41,016 bases of DNA from Marinilabiliaceae bacterium JC017 (GTDB taxonomy: Bacteria > Bacteroidota > Bacteroidia > Bacteroidales > Marinilabiliaceae), in the NCBI GenBank assembly GCA_004296775.1, contig RHGE01000053.1:361-41376 (forward strand), read 5' to 3'. The notes beneath the pieces were generated by a model that was given only the letters and a program-made list of their open reading frames with translations, was not told where the DNA came from and did no database searches. The position numbers and the translations under genes are program-made. Shown piece after piece: positions 16,971-25,569 of the stretch. The number at the start of each line of letters is the position of its first letter. Position 1 is the first letter of the stretch.

Positions 16971-17299
16971 TATTTTCCACTCAAGCCGTGGAGGCTCTTA
17001 CTTTGTTCACCTTTGAATAATTGTTTTAAGGAGTTCACGATTTTCAATTCTCCTACAGTCGAGAAAGTAAGCAAAGAGCCCGCCGACTGCAGCACTCGTT
17101 CACCCACTAATCCTAAAGTTGATGAGACAGAAAGAACTCGCTCCGCTCAAACAGCTTTAGTTCACATGATTTTATTTTTTAAGGCGTTCATGATTTCGCT
17201 ACGCTTCAATTCTGTCTTTTCATCAACTTCAGGAAGTGGGTCCCGAACTACGTTGCTGAGGTCGGAATCAGCACAACATTGCTCTTGTACTGCAAAAAA
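16971..17299. repeat. 329-bp intergenic direct repeat, copy 2
   Basis: Same orientation as copy 1 at 12812-13140, with about 13 mismatches and no gap. Together the copies bracket the prenyl synthase, radical SAM and ferredoxin genes. Copy 2 nearly fills the gap between the ferredoxin gene and the propeller gene at 17320. No terminator hairpin is obvious within it. Confidence 0.9.
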
Positions 17300-17319
17300 C
17301 AACTTCAAAGAATTAGACA

Positions 17320-18531
17320 TTAAGATTCTTTTTTAATTGAATAAGCCATTAAGGCATTTCCATGCCTGACATATAAAACCCCGTCACGAATGGCTGGATG
17401 GGCATAATGTTCTTCCGTTCCTTTCTCAATTGGAAATTGACTCACCAATTGGAGGTTTTCAGGTTTGACCAATCCCATTTTTCCTTTCTCATTGTAGCAG
17501 TATAGCATGCTGTCCGCGTAGATGGTAATGCCCCGGTCGAAGGCCAGCGAATCTTTCACCTCACCGGTTTCAACAGCCACTTTCTTCAGGTACTTCTTTC
17601 GATACCCAATACCATATAGGTAATCATCAATCTTCACAAATCCCCCTTGTATATTATCGATACTTTTATTGGTCCATACCTCGGTCACTGAACTGCCATC
17701 CTCCGCCAGTTTCAACTTCACTGTTCCATCGCCGCAGCCGGTGGCATAATACAAATAGCCATCTTCATAAATGGGTGTGTTTCCATGGATGTCACATCCT
17801 TTGGGTTGTTTATAGGTCCACAATAACTTACCGGTTTCTACATCAACACCCAGGAAAGCATTGTCAGAGAAGGTAACTAATAGTTTACGGGCCGGTAATT
17901 GAATGAGCAGCGGAGAACAATAGGCCGAGATCTCCCCTACTCCCTTACAGATCCAGATCTTTTCTCCCGTAAACCGGTTCAAGGCTACAATATTTGTATC
18001 CGCCCCACCAGGCGCACAATACACTTTATCTTCATCCACCAACAATGATTGCGAGTATCCAAAACGGATATTTTTCCCATTGAATTGCTCAATCATGTTC
18101 AAAGCCCATTTCTGTTCGCCATTGCCAACACTGAAACAGGCCACATCACCCATCCCGGAACACACATACACCAAATCTTCAACAACCGTGGGTGTTGAGC
18201 GAGACCCGATGTAATTCACCATCCATTCTTTCCCGTATGCCGATTTCCAAAGCAGGTTTCCCTCCAGGTCAAAGGAAAACAGGTAACCGGTACTGTCTAT
18301 TTCGCCATTTACAAATACATTATCTGTGGTGATCACCGGAGAACCATAGCCATTTCCTACCTCTTCAGAAGCCCATAGAAGTGAAGGTCCCTGATCGGGC
18401 CATTTTTTCAACAGGTTTGATTCAAAATAAATACCATCCCGGTCTTTACCTCTCCACTGGCTAATTTTGTCGCCCTGATCCATACAGGAGGCAAAAAAGA
18501 TTACTGTCAGAATTGGAATTAGATGTTTCAT
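17320..18531 (-). CDS. PQQ-like beta-propeller lipoprotein
   Basis: A 403-residue protein with a lipoprotein signal (MKHLIPILTVIFFASC, lipobox FASC, lipidated Cys16). A propeller follows: blades of the form VYVCSGMGDVACFSVGNGEQKW and LVTFSDNAFLGVDVETGKLLW, ending DGVLYVRHGNALMAYS. The N-terminal SQWRGKDRDGIYFESNLL...WP.QGP.LLW box is shared with the proteins at 36045, 37411 and the broken copy at 38725, marking a paralog family. PQQ-like propellers include BamB and quinoprotein dehydrogenases; I see no CxxCH haem site and no obvious PQQ-binding active site, so a structural, carrier or sensor role in the periplasm is more likely. An upstream conserved intergenic module lies at 18593-18732. Confidence 0.85.
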   Translation of the reverse strand: MKHLIPILTVIFFASCMDQGDKISQWRGKDRDGIYFESNLLKKWPDQGPSLLWASEEVGNGYGSPVITTDNVFVNGEIDSTGYLFSFDLEGNLLWKSAYGKEWMVNYIGSRSTPTVVEDLVYVCSGMGDVACFSVGNGEQKWALNMIEQFNGKNIRFGYSQSLLVDEDKVYCAPGGADTNIVALNRFTGEKIWICKGVGEISAYCSPLLIQLPARKLLVTFSDNAFLGVDVETGKLLWTYKQPKGCDIHGNTPIYEDGYLYYATGCGDGTVKLKLAEDGSSVTEVWTNKSIDNIQGGFVKIDDYLYGIGYRKKYLKKVAVETGEVKDSLAFDRGITIYADSMLYCYNEKGKMGLVKPENLQLVSQFPIEKGTEEHYAHPAIRDGVLYVRHGNALMAYSIKKES

Positions 18532-18592
18532 GAGATTTCTTTTACATATAGTTAGAATTCGAGACGATTAATTAAATCTTACTTTATTAGCA

Positions 18593-18732
18593 TCAATAGA
18601 TCGTTAGATTTTTAGATAATAGACATTAGACTGATTTACATTAACCTCATTTGTTGATCATTAACAACTTTACCCATTGGATAAATACAAACTATTTTTC
18701 AATTACTTACAAAAGTTTAACGAACCATTGTT
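18593..18732 (-). promoter_or_regulatory. Conserved intergenic module, copy 1 (shared with 31201-31337)
   Basis: The reverse strand at 18732-18687 aligns without gaps over 46 nt to 31337-31292 (core: CGTTAA.CTTTTGTAA, then TGAA.AA, then GTTTGT). A second block, AATCTAACGATCTATTGA (18610-18593), is identical to 31218-31201. Both copies lie just after the stop of one gene and before the start of the next co-directional gene, so they may carry promoters or regulatory sites within the cluster. A clean TAnnTTTG box at normal spacing is not present. Confidence 0.45.
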
Positions 18733-18746
18733 AGCATTATACCAGG

Positions 18747-21700
18747 CTATTCATTTTTCAGTGCTTCAATTAAATTTCCTTTCATACTCGTAGCGGTTGG
18801 AATCCATATCCAGATCACCCCACTTATGAAGATCACTGCTATAATAGTAGCCACAAACAGCCCGGGCATGATATAAGCAGGCGATAACAAAGAGGGCAAA
18901 ATACCCACTGTTGCAGCCCCTATCCCGCAAGACATACCAGTTATCAGTAAAAACAGGTTTTCAATGAATATCAATTTGAATATGATTTTCCTTTCGTATC
19001 CCATAGCCATCAACACCGCTATCTCCTGTTTTCGTTCCAGCATATTTCTTAACAACACAATCCCCAATCCCAATGTGCCGAGTATTATTCCCAATCCCCC
19101 CAACAACATGAACACGGTGAGGTAGGTATTCTCTACCGAATAGAAAGCCGCCAATCGTTGAGAGGCTGATGATAGTCTGATGCCATAATCCTGGAAATTA
19201 CTATCCAGCAGTTCAGCTACCCGGCTTTTATTTTCTAACGAAGCATCAACTAATAACAATCGTGATCCACTCACCGAGGGATAATGCTTCCTGAAGAGAT
19301 CATCATCAATAAGAATATTCCCCTGGAAAATGGAGTTTTTCAACCCGCCCATTAAGCGTAATTTGATAGGATGACCTTCTTCATTCAGGTAGGTCAACGT
19401 ATCCCCTATCGACTTTTTCAGCCCCCAGGTAATTACTGTCATGTCGGCATAAGCAGGAATCACCTCCCCTTCCGACTTTTTCAAAGCCAGCCAGGGATGC
19501 TCCGGGTCTACCTCATCGGATAAAGCCGCAAACGAAAAAGACTGACGACGATCAAAGGTCTCCGGGTTAAAACCTAAAATTTGAGGATTACGAACCTGAT
19601 TCAGGTTGAGGCAACTGGCATCATCCCCTTCCAGGCAATGAAACTGCATAAATTCTACCTCATCAAGCCCATCCTCTTCACTAAGCCCGACTTTGACCTT
19701 TCCTTCCGCGGTGTTTAAATCATACAATACCGGCAACGTGGTTTCCGCCCAAAACTGGTAGCCTCCGGTACCAGACTGATTCACATTTTCTGTACCCGAG
19801 AATGTTTTACGGTTAGCACCCGTGATGATGATGGAGAAAATGCCAAGCGCCAAAAGTAAAATGGTGGTTATGCTTCTTCCCCGGTTCCTGCCGGCATTTT
19901 TCAAGGCCAGTTGCGTCAGGCTGGGGACGGAATTACAAACATCATTTGATTGCTTCTCGAAATAGAGGTTAACACCGGCCACACAACCGATCAGGAATAA
20001 TCCTCCGGCAGTAAGCAACAAACCAGCATTTTGACTTACGGAAGAAACAACTGCATATCCAATAAGTGCCGCAGCCCCCAGAAATCCCCCACAAACAATC
20101 AACAGGTTCACGGCAAAGAAATGTTTTGTACCAGGCAGAGACTGCTCTTTTGTATCTTTTATTAACCCAACCACCGGTTGTTGCAGTTTCCTGCAGGTCA
20201 CAAACCAAATGGCCGCCAAAGCAATGACGATACCACTTATTGCGCCCGTCAGTAGAGTTGCCAAACGAATATGAACCATCAACATATCGGTTTTTACCAC
20301 CTCCTGCCAAACACTGTTGAGTCCGGCTAGTATACCATAGTTATAGACAATTCCCAACAGTGCGCCTGCCCCACCACCCAGGAGGGCTGTCACGGCTGAT
20401 TCCTTAAACCGAATATAAATGATTTGCCGGCGGTTAAAACCCAGACCAGCCAGGACACCGATCTCCTGCGTTCGGGCTTCGGTGTTCAGGGCGTAAATCA
20501 ACAATGTCAACAACACACCGGCAGCAATGATAAAAAAGCTGAGGCTGAGAAACAGCCCGCCAAAATCAACCATGTTATTAGCTGCTTGCAATCCCTCGTT
20601 CTGGACAGGCAAAAACAACAGGTTAAATCGTTCCGGTGCCAGCTGATCCCGAATGGCCTTAGTCAGTTCATTGGTTTTAATAACTGACTGCTTAAAACGG
20701 AAGGCCGTGTAACTGCCAAACTTATTCTGCCATAACTTTATTCCCGTTTGAAGAGGGATAAACGCTTTGGGTGTCCCTTTATTTTTTTTCCAATAAGCTT
20801 CATCCTTGTCTCTGACCCTTTTGAGGTCCACCGGGATACCTGTTTTCCAATCACTGCAACTCCCGGCCTCTGACATCCCGGGAAAAGAGGGCATCAGAGA
20901 TTCATTAGCGCCATTTCCAACCACAGGGATTATATCAAGGATAACAAACCGGCTACTCTTCTCCTGTAAACGGCGCAATGGCCCCATCACATAATAGTCC
21001 AGCACCACAGAATCTCCGATTTGAGCAGCCAGATCTTCAGCCAGCCAATCGTTGATAATAATTTCATCGGCCTTCATATACGGTGGTACTATAGGGGATG
21101 AATCGGCCGTTACAAAAGAATAAGGCGTCGCCTTTTTGTTGGCTGAAATCGTATTTACCAGATAGGTTAATATACCCGTATGTTGAATATTAAAGTCAGA
21201 GACAACTTGTGCAACAGGCGGGTCAATAAATACCCTGTCGGAGAGCAATTCCAGTTCCCCGGATTCAGGCAATTGATTAATTCTTAAACCCGCATCTGCC
21301 AACTGCCATACCTGCTCAAAACAGTTATTGATCTTTTCTGCCGTGAGAGTGTTCGTCTTCTGTCCTGCTACCAATAAAAGATTGGCTAATCCTTCAAGCT
21401 CCAGCTTTTCTGACAGATATTCATGAGATATAAATACATTATAGGGAGCCACCTGATTACTTTTCAGGCTGAAGCGCCCAAGGTTGTGTTCACCGGCTAT
21501 GCCCTTAACAATGCAACGCAATGCCACCGATGGATCTGACTCCGAAACAAAAGGAGCATTCAAGGGAATTACACTACCCTTCTCCACTCGTAATAACAGG
21601 CGGTCTCCAACTTCCAGCTTTAGCTTTTGAGCCAAATTTTGACTGAGGAAAACCTCATTCTTCTCCAGGCTAGGCATAACACTATCCTGCAACTGCCAAA

Positions 21701-22043
21701 AAGTGTTATCTACACCAAGAACCTGAATCCCATTGGCACGAATATCACTCCCGCTATTAACTGCTACTCCCGGCATACTCAAAAGAGGAGAAACAGTAGT
21801 CTGCAACGTTGCAGCCATTTCGGCGGCCAACTGAGCCCGCACAAACCGGTCGCCAGTATGCATGGCATACGCCGTTTTTCCCAAACGCAGAGCCACCAGC
21901 TCATTCAAACTGTTCCTCACCGAATCCCCAATAATCAGAGCCCCTGTCAGGACGGCCGTACTGATGACAGTACCGGCAAACACCGCCAGATGCTGTCGCC
22001 GGAAGAACCACAAACTTTTTATTATGAACTTAAATGGTGTCAT
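18747..22043 (-). CDS. ABC transporter permease, double FtsX-domain (MacB/LolC-E superfamily)
   Basis: A 1098-residue permease that looks like two MacB/FtsX-type permeases in one chain. An N-terminal membrane anchor (about 19-39) leads to a large periplasmic MacB-PCD-like domain (to about 485). FtsX domain 1 spans about 490-615, with ARTQEIGVLAGLGFNRRQI as coupling segment. Central membrane helices lie at about 640-760. A second periplasmic domain follows, then FtsX domain 2 at about 975-1090, with ERKQEIAVLMAMGYERKII as coupling segment. Ten-helix fused permeases of this kind export lipids, peptides or drive envelope processes. It pairs with the ATPase gene 6 nt upstream. Substrate is unknown; a lipidated or isoprenoid cargo is speculation from context. 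Confidence 0.88.
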   Translation of the reverse strand: MTPFKFIIKSLWFFRRQHLAVFAGTVISTAVLTGALIIGDSVRNSLNELVALRLGKTAYAMHTGDRFVRAQLAAEMAATLQTTVSPLLSMPGVAVNSGSDIRANGIQVLGVDNTFWQLQDSVMPSLEKNEVFLSQNLAQKLKLEVGDRLLLRVEKGSVIPLNAPFVSESDPSVALRCIVKGIAGEHNLGRFSLKSNQVAPYNVFISHEYLSEKLELEGLANLLLVAGQKTNTLTAEKINNCFEQVWQLADAGLRINQLPESGELELLSDRVFIDPPVAQVVSDFNIQHTGILTYLVNTISANKKATPYSFVTADSSPIVPPYMKADEIIINDWLAEDLAAQIGDSVVLDYYVMGPLRRLQEKSSRFVILDIIPVVGNGANESLMPSFPGMSEAGSCSDWKTGIPVDLKRVRDKDEAYWKKNKGTPKAFIPLQTGIKLWQNKFGSYTAFRFKQSVIKTNELTKAIRDQLAPERFNLLFLPVQNEGLQAANNMVDFGGLFLSLSFFIIAAGVLLTLLIYALNTEARTQEIGVLAGLGFNRRQIIYIRFKESAVTALLGGGAGALLGIVYNYGILAGLNSVWQEVVKTDMLMVHIRLATLLTGAISGIVIALAAIWFVTCRKLQQPVVGLIKDTKEQSLPGTKHFFAVNLLIVCGGFLGAAALIGYAVVSSVSQNAGLLLTAGGLFLIGCVAGVNLYFEKQSNDVCNSVPSLTQLALKNAGRNRGRSITTILLLALGIFSIIITGANRKTFSGTENVNQSGTGGYQFWAETTLPVLYDLNTAEGKVKVGLSEEDGLDEVEFMQFHCLEGDDASCLNLNQVRNPQILGFNPETFDRRQSFSFAALSDEVDPEHPWLALKKSEGEVIPAYADMTVITWGLKKSIGDTLTYLNEEGHPIKLRLMGGLKNSIFQGNILIDDDLFRKHYPSVSGSRLLLVDASLENKSRVAELLDSNFQDYGIRLSSASQRLAAFYSVENTYLTVFMLLGGLGIILGTLGLGIVLLRNMLERKQEIAVLMAMGYERKIIFKLIFIENLFLLITGMSCGIGAATVGILPSLLSPAYIMPGLFVATIIAVIFISGVIWIWIPTATSMKGNLIEALKNE

Positions 22044-22049
22044 GTTGCC

Positions 22050-22736
22050 TTACTGATTCATTACTAGTTTACCCTCCGTAAGTTGATACACCTGGTCCAT
22101 CCGGTTGGCCAAATCCTGCGAATGTGTCACCACTACCAGTGCCACCTGAAACTCCCGGTTAATTTGGGTTAACAACGTTCCCAACTGATCGGCCGAAGCA
22201 TGATCAAGTGACCCGGTTGGCTCATCGGCCAGTAATAATCCCGGATTATTAATCAAAGCCCTGACCACTGCCGCCCGCTGGCATTCTCCCCCGGACATTT
22301 GCCCGGGACGTTGATGAATTTTATCTATAAGCCCAACACTGTTGAGAAGCGCCATGGCCCTTTCATGAGCCGCTTTTCGTTTCTGTTTATCCTTTTGGGG
22401 AATCACCGGAACCAACACATTCTCGATCAAACTGAGTTGGGGTAACAAGAGATGAGACTGAAAGACAAAACCAATGTTGCGGTTACGAACCTGGGCCAGT
22501 TGTTTTTCATCCAAACCACTGACCTCTTCTCCCATAATCTTCACGCCGCCATTACTTGGTTGGTCAAGCGTACCAATGATATTTAGCAAGGTACTTTTCC
22601 CGGATCCTGATGGCCCCACAATCGCAATGGCATCACCCTTATCCACTTTCAATGATACCTCTTTTAATACATCCCTTTTCAAGCCACCACCAGGGATTTC
22701 ATAATACTTCCCGACTCTGTCCAGTTCAACCATCAT
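22050..22736 (-). CDS. ABC transporter ATP-binding protein, LolD/MacB type
   Basis: A 228-residue nucleotide-binding subunit with all motifs: Walker A GPSGSGKST (41-49), Q-loop Q93 in FVFQSH, signature MSGGE (147-151), Walker B LLLADEP (167-173), D-loop GSLD and H-loop VVVTHSQ. The SHLLLPQLSLIENV segment is typical of the LolD/FtsE/MacB group that powers FtsX-domain permeases. The 6-nt gap to the permease start supports one complex at the inner membrane. Two consecutive ATGs (22736 and 22733) leave the exact start open. Upstream, 22737-22869 is a 133-bp gap with no clear promoter. Confidence 0.93.
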   Translation of the reverse strand: MMVELDRVGKYYEIPGGGLKRDVLKEVSLKVDKGDAIAIVGPSGSGKSTLLNIIGTLDQPSNGGVKIMGEEVSGLDEKQLAQVRNRNIGFVFQSHLLLPQLSLIENVLVPVIPQKDKQKRKAAHERAMALLNSVGLIDKIHQRPGQMSGGECQRAAVVRALINNPGLLLADEPTGSLDHASADQLGTLLTQINREFQVALVVVTHSQDLANRMDQVYQLTEGKLVMNQ

Positions 22737-22869
22737 ATCTTCACCTGTTTATAGTTAGACAATAGATTTACAGACAAGAAATAATAGACTGCAAACACTA
22801 AGACGCGGATTTCTTTATTATTATTAATCATCTTCCTTTGTGTTAATTGAATTTGCATGACCATTGTAT

Positions 22870-23988
22870 CTATTTTATTCCAAATCCATACACCCGGCCA
22901 TCTCTTGCACCTACTACAATCATGTTATTAATCACAGCCGGTGTGCTGCTCACGGGGCTTCCAATCTCATAGGACCAGCTTTTGTTCCCTGTATTTAAAT
23001 CCAACAGGTAAAGCCTGCCATCACCAGAAGCTATCACCACTTTATCTCCGGCAATCACCGGAGAACCATCTACTTTTCCAAGGGTTTTAAATTTCCACAA
23101 CAATTTGCCATCTGTCTTATTGAAACAATAGACATACCTGTTTTGCGATCCAATAACAACTCTATCATTTGTCAAGGCAGGTGATCCCAGAAAGGGGCCG
23201 GCGCCTTCGTATTTCCAAATCATTTTTTTACCGGCGCAATCGGCACAAAAGAATTCCCCATCATAGTTTCCGAAAAAAGCGTAATCTCCATCCAATGCAG
23301 CAGAAGAGGCAATGTAAGTCCCCACAGAAAGCGTATCCACCAATTGACCATTCGTTACACTAACCAGGTGCAGGTAACCATCACAACCACCAAAGACTGC
23401 TATCCTGCCATTGGTAGCCGGTGTTCCGTTTATGTAATTATCCGACTCGTATTGCCACACTCTCTTTCCTGAACCGGCCGCCACACAATGCAGGTTAAAA
23501 TCATAGCTGCCGGTCAACAGGTATTTCTCTTTTTTACCCGGGGACCATACCCAGGAAGTAGCCCCTGATATTTGCCCTTCGGTGTGGTACTTCCATTTAA
23601 GCGCCCCGCTGGAGGCATCAAGCGCCAAGAGAACGCCTTCCAGCGATCCCACATAAACGGTATTATCCAGGCACAAAGGAGCTGCCTCCACCGATGTTTC
23701 AGCATTGTATTTCCAAATCAACTCACCTTTTTCTGAAAGGCAATAGACAAAACCATCATCGGAACCAATATAGATGCGTCCCTTATTAATTACCGGGGAA
23801 GATTTGATGGCATCCCCGGTTTCATACTCCCAAAGCAATTGAAAGGACTCCTGCAGATTCACCGATGTGTAACCGGTCAGTGCTGAATTGCCCCGATAAC
23901 CTGGCCAACTAGCCTTATCCTGTCCCTGACAAACCAGCCAGCTCAAAGAAAAAATGAATAGCAATATTTTGATTTTTGTCTCTCTCAT
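22870..23988 (-). CDS. Secreted PQQ-like beta-propeller protein
   Basis: A 372-residue protein with an N-terminal signal (KILLFIFSLSWLVCQG; the Cys could be a weak lipobox). A regular propeller follows, with repeated units such as IYIGSDDGFVYCLSEKGELIW, VYVGSLEGVLLALDASSGALKW, VVIASGDGRLYLLDLNTGNKSW and a closing VVGARDGRVYGFGIK. The repeat (xVxxGSxDGxxYxLxxxTGxxxW) is the BamB/PQQ type and differs from the QWRGP-type paralogs in the cluster. It is predicted to be periplasmic. It is 35 nt downstream of the flavoprotein gene, so it likely belongs to the redox operon. Confidence 0.83.
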   Translation of the reverse strand: MRETKIKILLFIFSLSWLVCQGQDKASWPGYRGNSALTGYTSVNLQESFQLLWEYETGDAIKSSPVINKGRIYIGSDDGFVYCLSEKGELIWKYNAETSVEAAPLCLDNTVYVGSLEGVLLALDASSGALKWKYHTEGQISGATSWVWSPGKKEKYLLTGSYDFNLHCVAAGSGKRVWQYESDNYINGTPATNGRIAVFGGCDGYLHLVSVTNGQLVDTLSVGTYIASSAALDGDYAFFGNYDGEFFCADCAGKKMIWKYEGAGPFLGSPALTNDRVVIGSQNRYVYCFNKTDGKLLWKFKTLGKVDGSPVIAGDKVVIASGDGRLYLLDLNTGNKSWSYEIGSPVSSTPAVINNMIVVGARDGRVYGFGIK

Positions 23989-24023
23989 AACTCTGAATTG
24001 ATCCTTGATTTATTCTATATGAC

Positions 24024-25568
24024 TTACCCTTCCTCCTTAAAAGAAAGCGCCCCTGTAGGACATACCTCCACACATTTTTTCGCTGAATGCTTCAATGCCT
24101 CTTGCAAGGATTGATGAAAGGGTACCGTGACCTGCACATTAAATCCCCTTCCGGAATAGGACAGACCGGTGGGTTCACCATTCTGACTGGTAATACTCAA
24201 GCACAAACCACATTTGATACACTTTGCCGGCTCAAACACCACCTGCTGATGCTGAAAATATTTGGTTATAGTTTTCCGCTCACCAAATTGAAACTTCTTC
24301 CTGTCTGCCTGGTATTCATCCGCATACAACCTTAGTTTACAACTATCCGGTTTACGACAATCACAATGCATGCATCGTTGGGCTTCGGCCATGGCTTCTT
24401 CAAGAGAAAATTCCTCTGAACACCCTGTTAATACCTCCTGTTTATCACTGCCAGTTTCCTGGAGGTATGCTACGATTTCTTCTGTAAATAACCGGCCAAA
24501 CCTGGAATTGAATGGTCGTTCCCGTTTTGTTGGCTGATTCCCGCTCAGATACTGGTAAACCATATGCGCAACCTCTTTCCCCTGTGCCATGACCTTAACT
24601 GCCATTTTTTGAGGCCGCACCACACTTCCACAGGCAAACACACCCGGTTCCACCATTACAGCACCAGCCTTTCGTGAATTAGATAATTGCAGAGAAAAGC
24701 TGCCTTCCTTTTCATGGCCGGTGGCTAAAACAACCGCATCAAAATTGTTCTTAATCTCCGCATCCAGGATCTCATTTGTAACCCGTCTATTCAGGCAAAT
24801 CTCTGCACCATAGGATTCAATCAATGCAATCTCTTTATCCAAGATCTCCTCAGGCAGGTTATCTCCATGAACACCACGCAAAGTTCCCCCTGCTTTCCCA
24901 TCCTTTTCGAACAACACACAGCAGTGCCCTTCCGATAATAGATGATAAGCACAGGAGAGGCCTGCCGGTCCGGCACCAATAACAGCAATCCGCTTACCAC
25001 TGTTGGCTTTCATATCAGGTTTAAAGGGATTGCTGCGATTGATATCTTCCCGGGCCACCATTCTTTTCAACAGACATATGGAAACAGGACTATCCACCTG
25101 CTTTCTGTGGCAGGCTTTTTCGCATGGTGCAGTACAGATATACCCCAGCACCAATGGCATGGCTATCTCCTTTTTAATAATTCTAATGGCTCCCTGAAAG
25201 TCTCCTTTGGCAATTAACCTGTTCATCACAGGGATATTCATAAAAGCAGGACAGGCCACACGGCAGGGGGCTTCACAATCACCCACGTGATCACTGAGAA
25301 GTAACTCAATGGCCGCCTTCCGGGCAGCTTTCACCTCCTGGTCACCCGTCACGATATCCATCCCCTCCACGGCTTTCACCTCACAGGAAGGAAATAACCG
25401 CCCGGTGTTTTTATCTTTCACCAGACAAACCTGGCAGGAAGCCTGGTTATTACATCCTTCATGGTAACACATGGTTGGAATCTCTATACCCAATGACCTG
25501 GCAGCCATTAATACAGAAGTTCCTTCCGCCACACTTATTTCATTATCATCTATTTTCAGTCTAATCAT
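24024..25568 (-). CDS. GltD-like FAD oxidoreductase with N-terminal [2Fe-2S] domain, apparently lacking the NAD(P)H subdomain
   Basis: 514 residues. N-terminus: NuoG/HydA-type [2Fe-2S] ligands C34, C45, C48, C62 (Cx10Cx2Cx13C). Next is the GltD/NfnB-type Fe-S helical domain (CEAPCRVACP, 98-107; CTAPCEKAC, 145-153). The FAD site is GAGPAG (198-203) with E221 after it. In GltD/NfnB a second GxGxxG NADPH fold follows the DAVxLATG strand; here DAVVLATG (277-284) passes almost directly to GVFACGSVV (309-317), so that roughly 100-residue domain seems absent. C-terminal clusters: CMHCDC (399-404), CIKCGLC (450-456) and CVEVCP (499-504). It resembles StnC-type subunits of bifurcating transhydrogenases minus NADPH binding. 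Stop/start spacing of 1 nt to the next subunit supports a complex. Confidence 0.82.
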   Translation of the reverse strand: MIRLKIDDNEISVAEGTSVLMAARSLGIEIPTMCYHEGCNNQASCQVCLVKDKNTGRLFPSCEVKAVEGMDIVTGDQEVKAARKAAIELLLSDHVGDCEAPCRVACPAFMNIPVMNRLIAKGDFQGAIRIIKKEIAMPLVLGYICTAPCEKACHRKQVDSPVSICLLKRMVAREDINRSNPFKPDMKANSGKRIAVIGAGPAGLSCAYHLLSEGHCCVLFEKDGKAGGTLRGVHGDNLPEEILDKEIALIESYGAEICLNRRVTNEILDAEIKNNFDAVVLATGHEKEGSFSLQLSNSRKAGAVMVEPGVFACGSVVRPQKMAVKVMAQGKEVAHMVYQYLSGNQPTKRERPFNSRFGRLFTEEIVAYLQETGSDKQEVLTGCSEEFSLEEAMAEAQRCMHCDCRKPDSCKLRLYADEYQADRKKFQFGERKTITKYFQHQQVVFEPAKCIKCGLCLSITSQNGEPTGLSYSGRGFNVQVTVPFHQSLQEALKHSAKKCVEVCPTGALSFKEEG

Positions 25569-25569
25569 C

